Shown: piece by piece, positions 30,463 to 40,600 of the stretch
Numbering within the stretch: the first letter of the stretch is position 1
How the letters are laid out: each line of letters starts with the position of its first letter
DNA from: Terriglobia bacterium
GTDB taxonomy: Bacteria; Acidobacteriota; Terriglobia; Terriglobales; Acidobacteriaceae
Assembly: GCA_020073645.1 (NCBI GenBank)
Contig: JAIQET010000001.1
Coordinates: 186,001 to 250,000 of the forward strand
DNA length: 64,000 nucleotides
Direction: 5' to 3'
Position numbers and translations under genes: made by a program
The notes under the pieces: generated by a model
What the model was told of the DNA's origin: nothing
The model's database searches: none
The model's input: only the letters and a program-made list of their open reading frames with translations

Positions 30463-30568
30463 GGTCTACTCCTTCGCGCCGGATTGAAGCAACGGTACCC
30501 CACCAAGGCACTGGCCCGGAGGATAGGCTGCCACTGCCCGAAGCCCGCGTGACCCGGCCACATTCGCG

Positions 30569-30669
30569 CGTGACATGGTCACGGCGGGCGGCAAGCCCCC
30601 GAGCCGAAATATTGGCTGAACGCTTTATTAAATCGTATGAATAGTGAGATAGTCGTACTTCTGTGTCAA
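30569..30669 (-). promoter_or_regulatory. Candidate promoter and two operator palindromes of the Oar receptor gene
   Basis: On the minus strand a TTGACA-type -35 (30664-30669) is followed 17 bases on by CACTAT (30641-30646), a weak -10. Just after it, at 30621-30635, is the odd palindrome CGATTTAATAAAGCG (6 of 7 pairs match), at the expected start site. Further downstream, at 30569-30583, CGTGAC-ATG-GTCACG is a perfect 6-bp-arm palindrome. Both lie between the LacI gene and the receptor and are possible LacI operators. Motif identity is inferred. Confidence 0.45.
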
Positions 30670-30710
30670 GCGAAAAATCGCCCCCACAGCTTGAGCGGCA
30701 GAACCGCCCC

Positions 30711-31757
30711 TTACAGGAGGTTCCGGGTGGACTCGCGCACCGCCAGTTCCGGAGCCACCTTGCGATGCACGGCCACTACTTCCCGCTTTTCCTGAACCGA
30801 GTTGATCCCGTCCACCACGATACTCACCGCCATCGCTCCCATCGCTTCCATGGGCTGGCGCACGGTGGTCAGGGCCGGGGTGTACAAACTGGAGGCAGCG
30901 ACGTCATCAAAACCGACCACCGAGCAGTGTTCGGGCACGCGCAGGCCGGCTTTCGCCAGGGCGCGTATGGCTCCAAAGGCGGTCATGTCATCAAATGCCA
31001 TCAGCGCCGTAAAGGGACGCTTCTGTTTGATCAGTTCCTCGGTCAGTTTGTAGCCGGCTTCAAAACTTGAGATCGGGTCGCGGGATTCCGGCAGGTCCAC
31101 GATCAGCCGGGGATCCAGATCGAGCTCGCTGGCTTTTGCGAAGGAGCGAATGCCCTTCCAGCGCGGCGCGCTGTCGGCGAGGGTCTTCGGACCGCGGATG
31201 AAGGCGATCTTGCGATGTCCCAGCGAGTGCAGATGCTCGACCGCCGCGTAGGCGCCCATTTCGTTGTCGACGATCACCGAACTGATGGTGTCGGTCTTCA
31301 GCTCGCGCCCGATCATGGCGGTGGGGATGCTGCTCTTCTCCAGGTCGGCGAGCACATCGATGTCAACAAAAAGCCAGTTGGCGAGGACGATGAGGGCTTC
31401 CACGCGGCGGTCGAGCAGCATCTCCAGGTAGCGCTCGAAGCGGCTGCGCTCGTTGTGGACGTCGGTGAGGATGGGAAGATACGACGCCTGGTAGAGCGTG
31501 TTCTCGATGCCGCGCAGGATCAGCGTGCAGTAGGGGTCGGTCATGTCGAACACCATTACGCCGACGGTGTGGCTGCGCTTGCTGCGCAGGGAGCGAGCAA
31601 ACAGGTTGGGGCGATAACCCAACTTCTTGGCCGCCTTCTCGATGCGCTTCTTGGTAACCGCGGGAATGTAACGGGCCAGGGGCGCGTTATTGAGAACAAT
31701 GGAGACGGTGGTGGAGGAAAAACCGCTCTCTTTCGCTACGTCACGAATCGTGACCAT
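30711..31757 (-). CDS. LacI-family transcriptional regulator
   Basis: About 348 residues. The frame can start earlier (31790 or 31901); I use 31757 because it begins exactly at the DNA-binding domain MVTIRDVAKESGFSSTTVSIVLNN (helix-turn-helix with the family's VAxxxGxS pattern and hinge KLGYRPN). A periplasmic-binding-protein-like effector domain follows (VGVMVFDMTDPYCTLILRGIE; FTALMAFDDMTAFGAI; VVGFDDVAASSLYTPALTTVRQP). The protein probably senses a sugar and controls the Oar receptor just downstream on the same strand. Exact start is the main uncertainty. Confidence 0.85.
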   Translation of the reverse strand: MVTIRDVAKESGFSSTTVSIVLNNAPLARYIPAVTKKRIEKAAKKLGYRPNLFARSLRSKRSHTVGVMVFDMTDPYCTLILRGIENTLYQASYLPILTDVHNERSRFERYLEMLLDRRVEALIVLANWLFVDIDVLADLEKSSIPTAMIGRELKTDTISSVIVDNEMGAYAAVEHLHSLGHRKIAFIRGPKTLADSAPRWKGIRSFAKASELDLDPRLIVDLPESRDPISSFEAGYKLTEELIKQKRPFTALMAFDDMTAFGAIRALAKAGLRVPEHCSVVGFDDVAASSLYTPALTTVRQPMEAMGAMAVSIVVDGINSVQEKREVVAVHRKVAPELAVRESTRNLL

Positions 31758-31910
31758 CAGGCCGTTAACCTTCGAACCGCGCACAGACATCACTTCCGGG
31801 GCAGGAGCAACTGATCCACGCCGGTTCGTGCTCCTCGGGCGAAGCACGTTCAACCCGCGAAAAACCAGCTCGCTTGAATTCAAGCTGCTGCTGGCGGACA
31901 CTACAGCAGA

Positions 31911-33155
31911 GTGAAACCACTGTCAAGATCGGCCCTTGCAATTCCACTCGCTCTTCTGCTTTCGCTCGCTGCCGCAACCACCGCACCAGGTGCTGCGGCG
32001 CAAGCGCCGCGGGCGAGAACGCTGGCAGTGCGGTCCTCTGCCGGCTCCCCGCAAAGCGCCGATCCACAGCGCCTGTTCGAGGAGGGTGAGAACGCCCTGA
32101 AGAATGGCAATCTGGAGGCGGCCGAACGCGCCTTCCGCGGCGTGCTCGCGATTAATCCCAAGGTTGCGGGAGCGTATGCCAACCTGGGCGTCATCTACAT
32201 GCGCCACAAACAGTGGCAGCGTGCACTAGAGATGCTGCACCGGGCGCAGAATCTGGCGCCAAAGGTGGCGGGAATCCGGCTGAATATCGGGTTGGTCTAT
32301 TACCGGCAGAATGATTTTCGCTCCGCGATCAAGCCTTTCGAATCGGTGGTGCACGATGTGCCCGGCTCGCTTCAGGCACGATATCTCCTGGGACTGTGCT
32401 ACTTCTTCACCGAGCAGTATGCGGATGCGGCCGGCACGCTGGAGTCGCTGTGGGAGCAGGAATCGAATCAGCTCAATTACCTGTACGTGCTGGGCATCGC
32501 GGCGAATAAGGCAAAACGGCCCGATCTGGAGGAGCGCGCCCTAGGCCGACTGGTGGAAACCGGACAGAATTCTGCTGAGTTTCATCTCCTGATGGGGAAG
32601 GCCCACCTCAATCGTGAAGAGTATGACGAAGCCGTCCCGGAATTGGAAGCGGCCGTCAAGACCGACCCCAAGCTTCCCTTCGCCCACTTCGAACTGGGGT
32701 TGGTCCACATGAAGAAGCAAGATTTGGAGCATGCGAAGACGGAATTTCTCAAGGATGTGGGAATCGAACCGGACCTCGCCTACAACTACGATCAACTGGG
32801 CCTGATCGAATATTTGCAGCAGCACGACGAAGCGGCGGAAAAGTATTTCCACAAGGCCCTGCAGATCGATCCGCGGCTCACCAGTTCGCGTTACCAACTA
32901 GCGCGGGTTTACCAGCGCCAAGGCAAGTACAAGGAGGCACTAGGGGAAATTGAGGCGGCGGGGAAACTCGACCCGGAGAGTGCGGCGATTCACTACCTGC
33001 GGGGGCAGGTGCTGCAGCGCTTGGGGCGCATGGGAGAGGCAAAGGAGGAGATGGCGACCGTCACCCGCATCAGCAACCAGCTTCGAGACAAGCGGCAGAA
33101 GGAGTTGTACAGCGAGCCCGCTCCCAACCCGGAACTCACGCAGGAGCCACGCTAG
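31911..33155 (+). CDS. Secreted TPR-repeat protein
   Basis: A 414-residue protein with a GTG start and a signal peptide (MKPLSRSALAIPLALLLSLAAATTA-PGAAA). At least nine TPR-like helical pairs follow from about 45, for example AERAFRGVLAINPKVAGAYANLGVIYM, AIKPFESVVHDVPGSLQARYLLGLCYF and AVPELEAAVKTDPKLPFAHFELGLVHM. It is divergent from lacI and begins a run of plus-strand genes with two phosphodiesterase-like proteins. A periplasmic scaffold is inferred. The weak ribosome site makes the GTG start less certain. Confidence 0.8.
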   Translation: MKPLSRSALAIPLALLLSLAAATTAPGAAAQAPRARTLAVRSSAGSPQSADPQRLFEEGENALKNGNLEAAERAFRGVLAINPKVAGAYANLGVIYMRHKQWQRALEMLHRAQNLAPKVAGIRLNIGLVYYRQNDFRSAIKPFESVVHDVPGSLQARYLLGLCYFFTEQYADAAGTLESLWEQESNQLNYLYVLGIAANKAKRPDLEERALGRLVETGQNSAEFHLLMGKAHLNREEYDEAVPELEAAVKTDPKLPFAHFELGLVHMKKQDLEHAKTEFLKDVGIEPDLAYNYDQLGLIEYLQQHDEAAEKYFHKALQIDPRLTSSRYQLARVYQRQGKYKEALGEIEAAGKLDPESAAIHYLRGQVLQRLGRMGEAKEEMATVTRISNQLRDKRQKELYSEPAPNPELTQEPR

Positions 33156-33286
33156 GGCGGCTTTAGCGTCTTACGTGCCGAGCTTCTCACTGGGAACGCG
33201 AAGGCGGTTAATGGTAAGATGGCTAAACTTTGTGCGGGTGGCGTGTCCCCGAAATTTGTGAGAGCAGAGGTCCTTGAGGAGAGTCC

Positions 33287-33490
33287 ATGCAATTGGAATT
33301 ATTAGCGCTTTATGCAGGCCCAGACCAGGTGATGGGGGTGACGTCCGGGCTGGCAGGCTTGCTCGGGCTCCTGCTGATCTTTTGGAACAAGCTGGTCGCA
33401 ACCTTCTTCAAAGTAGTGGAAAAGTTTCGCCCTGCCGCCGTGCCCGCCACCGCAGAAATCGAGAAGACTACTCCCACGGAAACGCCGTAG
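33287..33490 (+). CDS. Small membrane protein
   Basis: A 67-residue protein with GAGGAGA just before ATG 33287. It has one hydrophobic stretch (about 16-37, GVTSGLAGLLGLLLIFWNKLV) and a Pro/Thr/Glu-rich C-terminal tail. The next gene begins 4 bases after its stop. I do not recognise it; the tight spacing suggests it works with the phosphodiesterase-like proteins downstream, perhaps as a membrane anchor. Confidence 0.7.
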   Translation: MQLELLALYAGPDQVMGVTSGLAGLLGLLLIFWNKLVATFFKVVEKFRPAAVPATAEIEKTTPTETP

Positions 33491-33494
33491 CCCC

Positions 33495-35345
33495 TTGCGC
33501 AAAAGAGTCATCGTAATCGGTTTGGATGGGTTGGAACCCGGCATAGTCGAAGCTATGCTCGGGCGGGGAGAACTGCCGCAGCTCGCCAAGATTCGCCAGG
33601 CCGGCTGCTATACGCGACTCAAGACGACCTATCCGGCACAGACGCCGGTGGCCTGGTCCTCGTTCGTGACCGGGACCAACCCGGGCGGACACGGCATTTT
33701 TGATTTCATCTGTCGCGATCCGGAAACCTACCAGCCGGACGCCGCTCTGAGCCGTTTCGAACGGCCAAAGAACATGCTGGCGCAGCCGCGGGTGGTCAAC
33801 CAGCGCAAAGGGGTGCCGCTGTGGCAGCCACTGACCAAGGCCGGCGTCCCGAGTACCGTGTTGCGTTGTCCTTGCACCTTCCCACCAGAAACCCTGCAAG
33901 GCAGGATGCTGGCCGGTGTGGGCGTCCCCGACCTGCGCGGCAGCCAGAGCAAAGGGACGTTCTATACGCAGGACCGCACTGTCAGTGCACAAGAAAACGA
34001 GCAGCTCATCTATCTGGAGTCAGGCAACGATTTGACTACCCGGGTGATTGGCCCGCGCAACACGCGGCAGTCGCCACCTGCGGATACCACGTGCGAAATC
34101 CACGCGCGCGTGGACAAGGCAGCGCACAGGCTGTTCATCGAAACCGGAGGTGTGCCGGCAAGGATCGAAGTCGCGGAAAAGGCCTGGAGCGAATGGGTGA
34201 GATTTAAGTTCAAGTTCTCCATGCTGCAGTCGGTAAGCGGAATCGCGCGCTTCTACGTCCGGCAACTGCAACCGCACGTCGAGCTCTACGTGTCGGCGAT
34301 CAACTTCGACCCCGCAGCGCCGATGTTCCCAGTTTCTTCTCCCGGAGAGTACGCCAGGGAACTCTGCGAAAACATCGGGCCTTTCTCCACGCTGGGTATG
34401 GCTGAGGACCACAACGGCCTCAACAATGGGCGACTGGACGAATCCGCCTACCTGCAGCATTGCGAACTGGTCGTGCAGGAGCGTGAGCGTTTGATGCGCT
34501 TCGAATTGGAGCGGTTCAGCGAGGGGTTCTTCTTCATGCTGTTCGACACGCCGGACCGGGTGCAGCACATGATGTGGCGCTTCCGGGACCGCGAGCACCC
34601 CTACTTCAACGCGGACAGCGATCCCGAGCTTGCCACCCGCATTGAGGAGCACTACCAGCGCTGCGACCGTCTGCTGGCTGCCGTGCTCGATAAAGCAGAT
34701 GAGAACACCCTGCTGATGGTGCTCTCCGATCACGGATTCGGAAGCTTCCGCCGCGCCTTCGACACCAACAGCTGGCTGTGGCAGAACGGCCTGCTGGCTT
34801 TGAAGGACAGCCGTAAGCCGAGCGAAGACCTGGGTGAGGGGTTCGCCGCAGTGGACTGGTCTAAGACCTATGCGTACGCGGTCGGCCTAGGCGGAATCTA
34901 TCTGAATTTAAGAGGCCGGGAACACGGCGGCATTCTAGAAGAAGGGGCTGACGCGGAACGGGTCCGGCGAGCCATTCAGACCGGGATGGCAGATTTTCCC
35001 GACGCAGACACACATCGACCAGCGGTTCGCAGTGTTTCGCGCCGCGAGGAGCTATACTCGGGTCCGTTTGTGGCGAATGCTCCGGACTTGCTGGTGAATT
35101 TCTATCCTGGGTTTCGGGTTTCCTGGCGGAGCGCCGTGGGCGGATTCTCGAACGCATTGTTGGAGAACAATACACGGCGCTGGAGCGGAGACCACATTGT
35201 CGACCCGGAGACCGTGCCCGGCATTCTGTTCATGAACCGCGCGGCGCGGCACAATCATGCGCGCATTACCGACCTGGCGCCGACGATTTTGAATCATCTG
35301 GGCGTGGCTGTGCCCGATTCGATGGAAGGCAGTTCCCTGCTGTAA
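33495..35345 (+). CDS. COG3379-like phosphodiesterase/nucleotide pyrophosphatase
   Basis: A 616-residue alkaline-phosphatase-superfamily protein with a TTG start. The metal/nucleophile region is intact: VIGLDGLEPG (metal Asp), TYPAQTPVAWSSFVTG (nucleophile Thr), GGHGIFDF, FDTPDRVQHMMW (Asp, His), VLSDHGFG (Asp-His) and a late His in RHNHARITDLAPT. Known relatives hydrolyse phosphodiester or pyrophosphate bonds; some modify surface glycans. It has no signal peptide, so a cytoplasmic site is expected. The second, divergent paralogue follows 9 bases later. Confidence 0.85.
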   Translation: MRKRVIVIGLDGLEPGIVEAMLGRGELPQLAKIRQAGCYTRLKTTYPAQTPVAWSSFVTGTNPGGHGIFDFICRDPETYQPDAALSRFERPKNMLAQPRVVNQRKGVPLWQPLTKAGVPSTVLRCPCTFPPETLQGRMLAGVGVPDLRGSQSKGTFYTQDRTVSAQENEQLIYLESGNDLTTRVIGPRNTRQSPPADTTCEIHARVDKAAHRLFIETGGVPARIEVAEKAWSEWVRFKFKFSMLQSVSGIARFYVRQLQPHVELYVSAINFDPAAPMFPVSSPGEYARELCENIGPFSTLGMAEDHNGLNNGRLDESAYLQHCELVVQERERLMRFELERFSEGFFFMLFDTPDRVQHMMWRFRDREHPYFNADSDPELATRIEEHYQRCDRLLAAVLDKADENTLLMVLSDHGFGSFRRAFDTNSWLWQNGLLALKDSRKPSEDLGEGFAAVDWSKTYAYAVGLGGIYLNLRGREHGGILEEGADAERVRRAIQTGMADFPDADTHRPAVRSVSRREELYSGPFVANAPDLLVNFYPGFRVSWRSAVGGFSNALLENNTRRWSGDHIVDPETVPGILFMNRAARHNHARITDLAPTILNHLGVAVPDSMEGSSLL

Positions 35346-35354
35346 TCGTGTGAC

Positions 35355-36815
35355 ATGAAAATCTGTGTGCTTGGACTCGAGGGCGCTGCGCCCGAGGTTA
35401 TCTTCGGCGACGAACGACTGGTGAACCTGCGCCGTCTGATGGACCTGGGTGTGTACGGGCGGCTGCAGAGTGTGATCCCGCCGAACCCCGTTCCGGCCTG
35501 GATGTGCATGAGCACCAGCCAGGACCCGGGATCCCTGGGCATCTATGGTTTTCGCGACCGCGCCGGCCACGTCTACGACCAGATGGGATTCGCCCACTCG
35601 GCTTCTACCAAGGCATTAGCGATCTGGGACCAGTTGGCGCGTGAAGGCAAGAAGTCGATTGTGGTGGGGGTGCCACCGAATTATCCTCCACGCCACATTA
35701 ACGGCATTAGCATTGGGTGCTTCCTCACACCTGATCCGGTGAAAAACGAATTCACCCACCCGGCGAGCCTCAAAGCAAAGCTCACGGAACTGGTTGGTGA
35801 GTACCCGGTAGATGTCAAGGATTTCCGCACGGATCGAAAGGATTGGCTCAAGGAAGAGATTTTTTCCATGAGCCGCAAGCAGTGGCAGGTGGTGCGCTGG
35901 CTGTTGGCGGAACAGGAGTGGGATTACTTTCAGTTTGTCGATATCGGCCTCGACCGCATGCATCACGGATTCTGGAACTACTTCGATCCTCAGCACGTGC
36001 GGTTTGAGGCGGGAAATCCGCACCAGAACACCATCCCTGAGTACTACTTGTGGCTGGACGAGCAGGTTGGCTCGGTGCTGGAACTGCTGGATGACGAAAC
36101 TATCGTTCTTGTCGTCTCCGACCACGGTGCGCAGCGACTGGACGGAGGATTTGCGATTAACCAATGGCTGAGCCGCGAAGGGCTACTGGTGTTGAACGAG
36201 TATCCCAAGGTGCTGACGGCATTCGAGAAGCTTGACGTGAACTGGAGCAAGACGAAGGTGTGGAGCGAGGGCGGGTATTATGCACGCATCTTCTTTAACG
36301 TGCAGGGGCGCGAGCCGCAAGGCGTGATCCCCCCGGGAGAATATGAGGATTTTCAGAATCAGATGAAAGCTCGATTGGAGAGCCTGGAGGACGACAAAGG
36401 CCAGCCGCTGAACTCTCTGGTTTTCAAACCGAAGGAGATCTATCGCAACGTGCGCAACGTGGCGCCGGACCTGATCGTGCACTTTGGCGGCCTCTACTGG
36501 CGATCCATTGGGACGGTGGGGCATTCGCGAATTCACCTGCAGGAAAACGATACTGGGCCCGATGGCTGCAACCATGCGCAGTATGGGATGTTTATTCTGG
36601 CAGCCCCGAACTGCCCGCTGGGCGGCGAGTACGAAGGTGCACGCCTGCTGGATATTGCTCCCACTCTGCTCGACCTCGCGGGATACGAAATTCCGGAGAG
36701 CATGCAGGGACGGTCGCTGGTGGCGGGATTGGAAAAGAAAGGCCCGGGCGACCGTCAGGACAGCGAAGCGGAAAAGTTGATTCACGATCGCCTGGCGGGG
36801 TTGGGATATATTTGA
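35355..36815 (+). CDS. COG3379-like protein with altered active site
   Basis: A 486-residue paralogue of the preceding gene. It keeps the fold and some ligands (VDIGLDRMHHGFW, VVSDHGAQ), but the first metal Asp of L-D-G is Glu (LGLEGAAP), and in PPNPVPAWMCM the residue aligning with the catalytic Thr is Pro. It also lacks the GHGIFDF His (GSLGIYGF). These changes suggest loss of ordinary hydrolase activity or a shifted mechanism. Its C-terminus is normal (LLDIAPTLLDLAGYEIPESMQGRSL). It starts 9 bases after its neighbour's stop, so the pair are expressed together. Confidence 0.8.
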   Translation: MKICVLGLEGAAPEVIFGDERLVNLRRLMDLGVYGRLQSVIPPNPVPAWMCMSTSQDPGSLGIYGFRDRAGHVYDQMGFAHSASTKALAIWDQLAREGKKSIVVGVPPNYPPRHINGISIGCFLTPDPVKNEFTHPASLKAKLTELVGEYPVDVKDFRTDRKDWLKEEIFSMSRKQWQVVRWLLAEQEWDYFQFVDIGLDRMHHGFWNYFDPQHVRFEAGNPHQNTIPEYYLWLDEQVGSVLELLDDETIVLVVSDHGAQRLDGGFAINQWLSREGLLVLNEYPKVLTAFEKLDVNWSKTKVWSEGGYYARIFFNVQGREPQGVIPPGEYEDFQNQMKARLESLEDDKGQPLNSLVFKPKEIYRNVRNVAPDLIVHFGGLYWRSIGTVGHSRIHLQENDTGPDGCNHAQYGMFILAAPNCPLGGEYEGARLLDIAPTLLDLAGYEIPESMQGRSLVAGLEKKGPGDRQDSEAEKLIHDRLAGLGYI

Positions 36816-36875
36816 TGCCAGCCATGCCTCTTAGCATCCGAAAGGCTCTGACGAGCGTCTAACCACGAGTACACG

Positions 36876-37607
36876 ATGGAACCTTCGCCTCAAAACGCCA
36901 GCACCAGCGCCCACGAAATCTCCTTTGTACTTCCTGAAACCCTGACCCGCCCCCTGTGGAAGTCTCTGCTGGCACACCTGCGCGACCGGGTATCTCCGGA
37001 AAAACTGCCGCCGCTGCGACTTACTTCCCGGCCGGTAGACGTGGGCATGCTGTTTGGTGACCGACTGCGGCTGCCGTGGTACCGCACGGTGTTCACCAAC
37101 CTGGGTGACGTGATCGCGCCGGAGACATTGCCACCGCTGGAACTGGAATCGCGACCGGTGGATGTGGGTGAGCTCATCAGTGACCGCATGAGTCATCTAT
37201 GGTGGACCTCTCTCGTGCGTAACCTGGCTGACCGGATTGCGCCGGAGAGACTGCCGGCGCTGGAGTTGACTTCAAGCCCAGTGGAAGCCAGCCTGCAGTC
37301 AGGCCCGCTACAGCTTTTGCGCTGGTCATCTCTGCTCAGTTGGCCCAAGGTTCCCGCAGCGAACAGACCAAAGACTGCCGAAGCGCCCTTGGCGCCGGCG
37401 CGTGCCAAGGCATTTGCGGCAACGCCGCAGCCGATGGTCGGGGGCACGATCTTCGCGTCGGCGCAGCCGGTTGCCGATCCGGAGCACGCGCACGGAAGGA
37501 AATTGGTCAGCGCGCTGTCGCGTTCGCGTATGCGTGAGGTTTTTTGGGTCTCCGCGGCAATGGCGGAAGTGGTGTATCTGGTGGTGTTCTTCCTGGGGCA
37601 GAGATAG
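36876..37607 (+). CDS. Protein of three 41-residue repeats with C-terminal membrane anchor
   Basis: A 243-residue protein. Three tandem repeats of exactly 41 residues (about 24-64, 65-105, 106-146) each contain a helix with an aromatic start (PLWKSLL, PWYRTVF, LWWTSLV), then E-LP-LxL-SRPVDVG or a variant. After an Ala/Pro linker, one hydrophobic helix close to the C-terminus (about 220-240) anchors it. The LPPLxLxSxPV motif also occurs, from memory, next to membrane anchors in some acidobacterial TonB-like proteins. I give no function. It ends the run with the phosphodiesterase-like genes; the next gene is convergent 21 bases away. Confidence 0.7.
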   Translation: MEPSPQNASTSAHEISFVLPETLTRPLWKSLLAHLRDRVSPEKLPPLRLTSRPVDVGMLFGDRLRLPWYRTVFTNLGDVIAPETLPPLELESRPVDVGELISDRMSHLWWTSLVRNLADRIAPERLPALELTSSPVEASLQSGPLQLLRWSSLLSWPKVPAANRPKTAEAPLAPARAKAFAATPQPMVGGTIFASAQPVADPEHAHGRKLVSALSRSRMREVFWVSAAMAEVVYLVVFFLGQR

Positions 37608-37628
37608 GCGCGCCCGCAACGAGCCCTG

Positions 37629-40600
37629 TCACTTCGTGTTGTTCTCCAACCCGATTTCAGACATCCCCACCTGCTTCAGTTGGGAGTTCAAACTGGGCAG
37701 ATCGTGCGCAAGGAGTTGCTGCCACTGCGCCATGGTCGACTCCAAGGCAGCCTTGTCCTTCTCCAACGCAGTTTCTTGTTCGCGGGTCGGGGCTGCATCC
37801 GCGCTCTCCACCGCGGCTCGCAGTTCCGTGAATGTCGCAACCAGGTGTCGAAGGCTGCTCTGGTCGGTATCGAGAGGCGTTACAGGCAGTCCGTAGCCCA
37901 AGAACGGAGGCCCAACAATCTGTCCCAGCCGGTGCTCGAAATCCACCAGAGCCTGGTTGATGGTGGGGTTGTCTTTGGTTTTCAATTCCAGGCGCTGCAC
38001 TTGTTCAGTGATGCCGGAGGCTTGGGCAAAAGCAAGCGAAACCTCGGCCAACGCCATCGCGCTCTGCTGGGCAAGCTTGAATTGCATTTCAAGATCAGCC
38101 GGCGTGGCCTTCACGCGTGGATCCATTCCTAATGCGAGCGGCTGGGTGTAGGCCTTTCCCTCCACCGTCAATCGAACGGTGTACTGCCCGGGAGGCGCCC
38201 AGGGTCCGTCCACACCGGAACGGCGAGAACGCCGGGCAGAGGCGGGGAGCGGAGAAGTGTAGTGCAGGTCCCACACGAAGCGATGCATGCCCGCGGTCGC
38301 GGACAGCGGCTGCATGGGGTGAATCCAGTACAGGGGAATCTGGAGCGACTTTTCGTCGACTGCCGCAACTTTGTCATCACTGGCGTAGCGACGGACGAGT
38401 ACGCCCTCACTGTCCAGAATCTCCAGCGTGATCGGCGTGGATGCGGCCGACTTCAGGTAGTAGTCGAGAATCGCGCCATTGGGCGGGTTGTCGCCGTGGG
38501 GCGTTTCCAGAGGAAAGGGCGTGCCCTGGTCGGAACCGGGACGGACACGCACTGCAACCTGAGGCTTGAACAGGTGTGCCGGTTGTGCGGCGAGTTTCGG
38601 CTCGACCTCCCGCAGGGGACTGATGTCGTCGAGAACCCAGAAGGCACGTCCGTGGGTGGCGACCACTAGATCGTTTTCGTGAATGGCAATATCGCGCACC
38701 GACGCAACCGGAAGGTTGAGCTGCAAGGGCTGCCAGTCATCGCCGTCGTTGAAGCTCACATACATCCCCAGCTCCGTGCCGGCGTAGAGCAGTCCCTGGC
38801 GTTTCGGATCTTCCCGCACCACATTCACGTACGCGCCCTCAGAGATGCCCCTAGAAACTAATTGCCAGGTCTTGCCACCGTCGTGAGTGCGGTAGATGTA
38901 CGCACGCAAGTCGTCGAGGCGATGACGATCCACGGCCGCGTAAGCCGTCTGCTTGTCGAAGTGCGAAGCATCGATGATTCCGCCCTTGCTCCAGGGTGAC
39001 AGTTGTGGCGGGGTCACGTTGGTCCAGTGTGCGCCGTCGTCGAGCGTGAGATGGATCAGGCCATCGTCGGTGCCCACCCAGACCAGGTTGGCGTCCAGCG
39101 GCGAGGGGGCAATGGCGTAAATCACTCCCTTGCGCGGGCTGGCTAGCCCGTACCCTGCAGTGATGGGATCGAGGTTTGCAGGGACGCCAGGCTCCTCCCG
39201 CGTCAGGTCGGGGCTGATCTGGTCCCAATTCTTACCGCCGTTGGTGGTGCGGAACAACATCTGGTGGCTGAAATAGAGTTTGTGGGGATCGGCGGGAGAG
39301 AAGGCCAGGGGCAGAGTCCAGGTCTGGCGAAAGTTTCCATCCCGCCCGGTGCTCGGCGAGACATCCTGGTTTTGCGAAGTGATCAAGTCGTAACGCGAGA
39401 CCGTGCCACAGAAGAGAATATTGGGATTCAGCGGGTCGGGCGCAATGGCTCCGCTCTCGCCGCCGGCTTCGATCGCGCGCCAATCCTGCTGCGTCAGCGA
39501 TGCGTAGTCGCTGCGGCTGGGGACGGCGTTGGCGCCGCTGTCCTGCTGCGCGCCGTATATCCAGTAGGGGAAACGATTGTCGGTGGCAACGTGATAGAAC
39601 TGGCCGGTCGGCTGGTTGTACCAGGAACTCCAAGTCTGGCCGCCGTTCAGCGTCACGATGCTGCCCTGATCGCTGGAAAGAATCATGCGCGCGGGATCTT
39701 CGGGAGCAATCCAGACGCTGTGATAGTCGTCGCCACCCGGCGCGCCTTTGAAGGCAACGAAACTCTTCCCGCCATCCACTGACTTATAGGTCGAGGTGTT
39801 CGCAACGTAGACAATGTCGGGATTCCCTGGATCGACGGTGATGCCGCCGAAGTACCAGCCGCGCGTCCAGATGCGTGATTCATTGTCAGTGCGAGACCAG
39901 GTTTTTCCGGCGTCATCGGATCGGTACAGGCCGCCGTCTTTGGCGTCAGCGATCAGGTAAACCCGATTGTGATCACTCGGGGCGACGGCAATGCCGATGC
40001 GGCCGAGTCCTTGCGAAGGGAGACCATTGCCTTGAACGTGCTGCCAGGTAGAGCCGCCATCGGCGGACTTGTACAGCCCACTGCCTGGACCATTCGACGG
40101 CGGATAGACATTCCACGGGGGACGCCGCGTCTGCCACATTGCGGCGTAGATCACCCGGCTGTCCTGCGGATCAAGAGCGAGATCGATGGTGCCGGTGTCG
40201 TCATCTTTGTAAAGCACGCGCGACCAGGTCTTGCCGCCGTCGGTGGTGCGGAAGACTCCGCGTTCGCCGTTGGCAGCGTAGGCATGGCCGAGCGCGGCGA
40301 CGAACGCAATGTCGGGATTCTTGGGGTCGATCAGGATCCGTCCGATTTGGCGGGTGTCTTCCAGACCGGTATGTGTCCAGGTGTGACCGCCATCGATTGA
40401 CTTGTAAACACCGTTGCCATACGTGATATCAGAGCGCATGTCAGCTTCACCACTGCCGACGTAAATTACGTTGGGATCGGAAGGAGCCACCGCAATGGCG
40501 CCGATGGAGGCAATGCCCTGGCTGTCGAAAATCGGCTCCCAGGTGGTTCCGGCATCGGTGCTTTTCCACACGCCGCCGCCCACTGCGCCCATGTAGTAGA

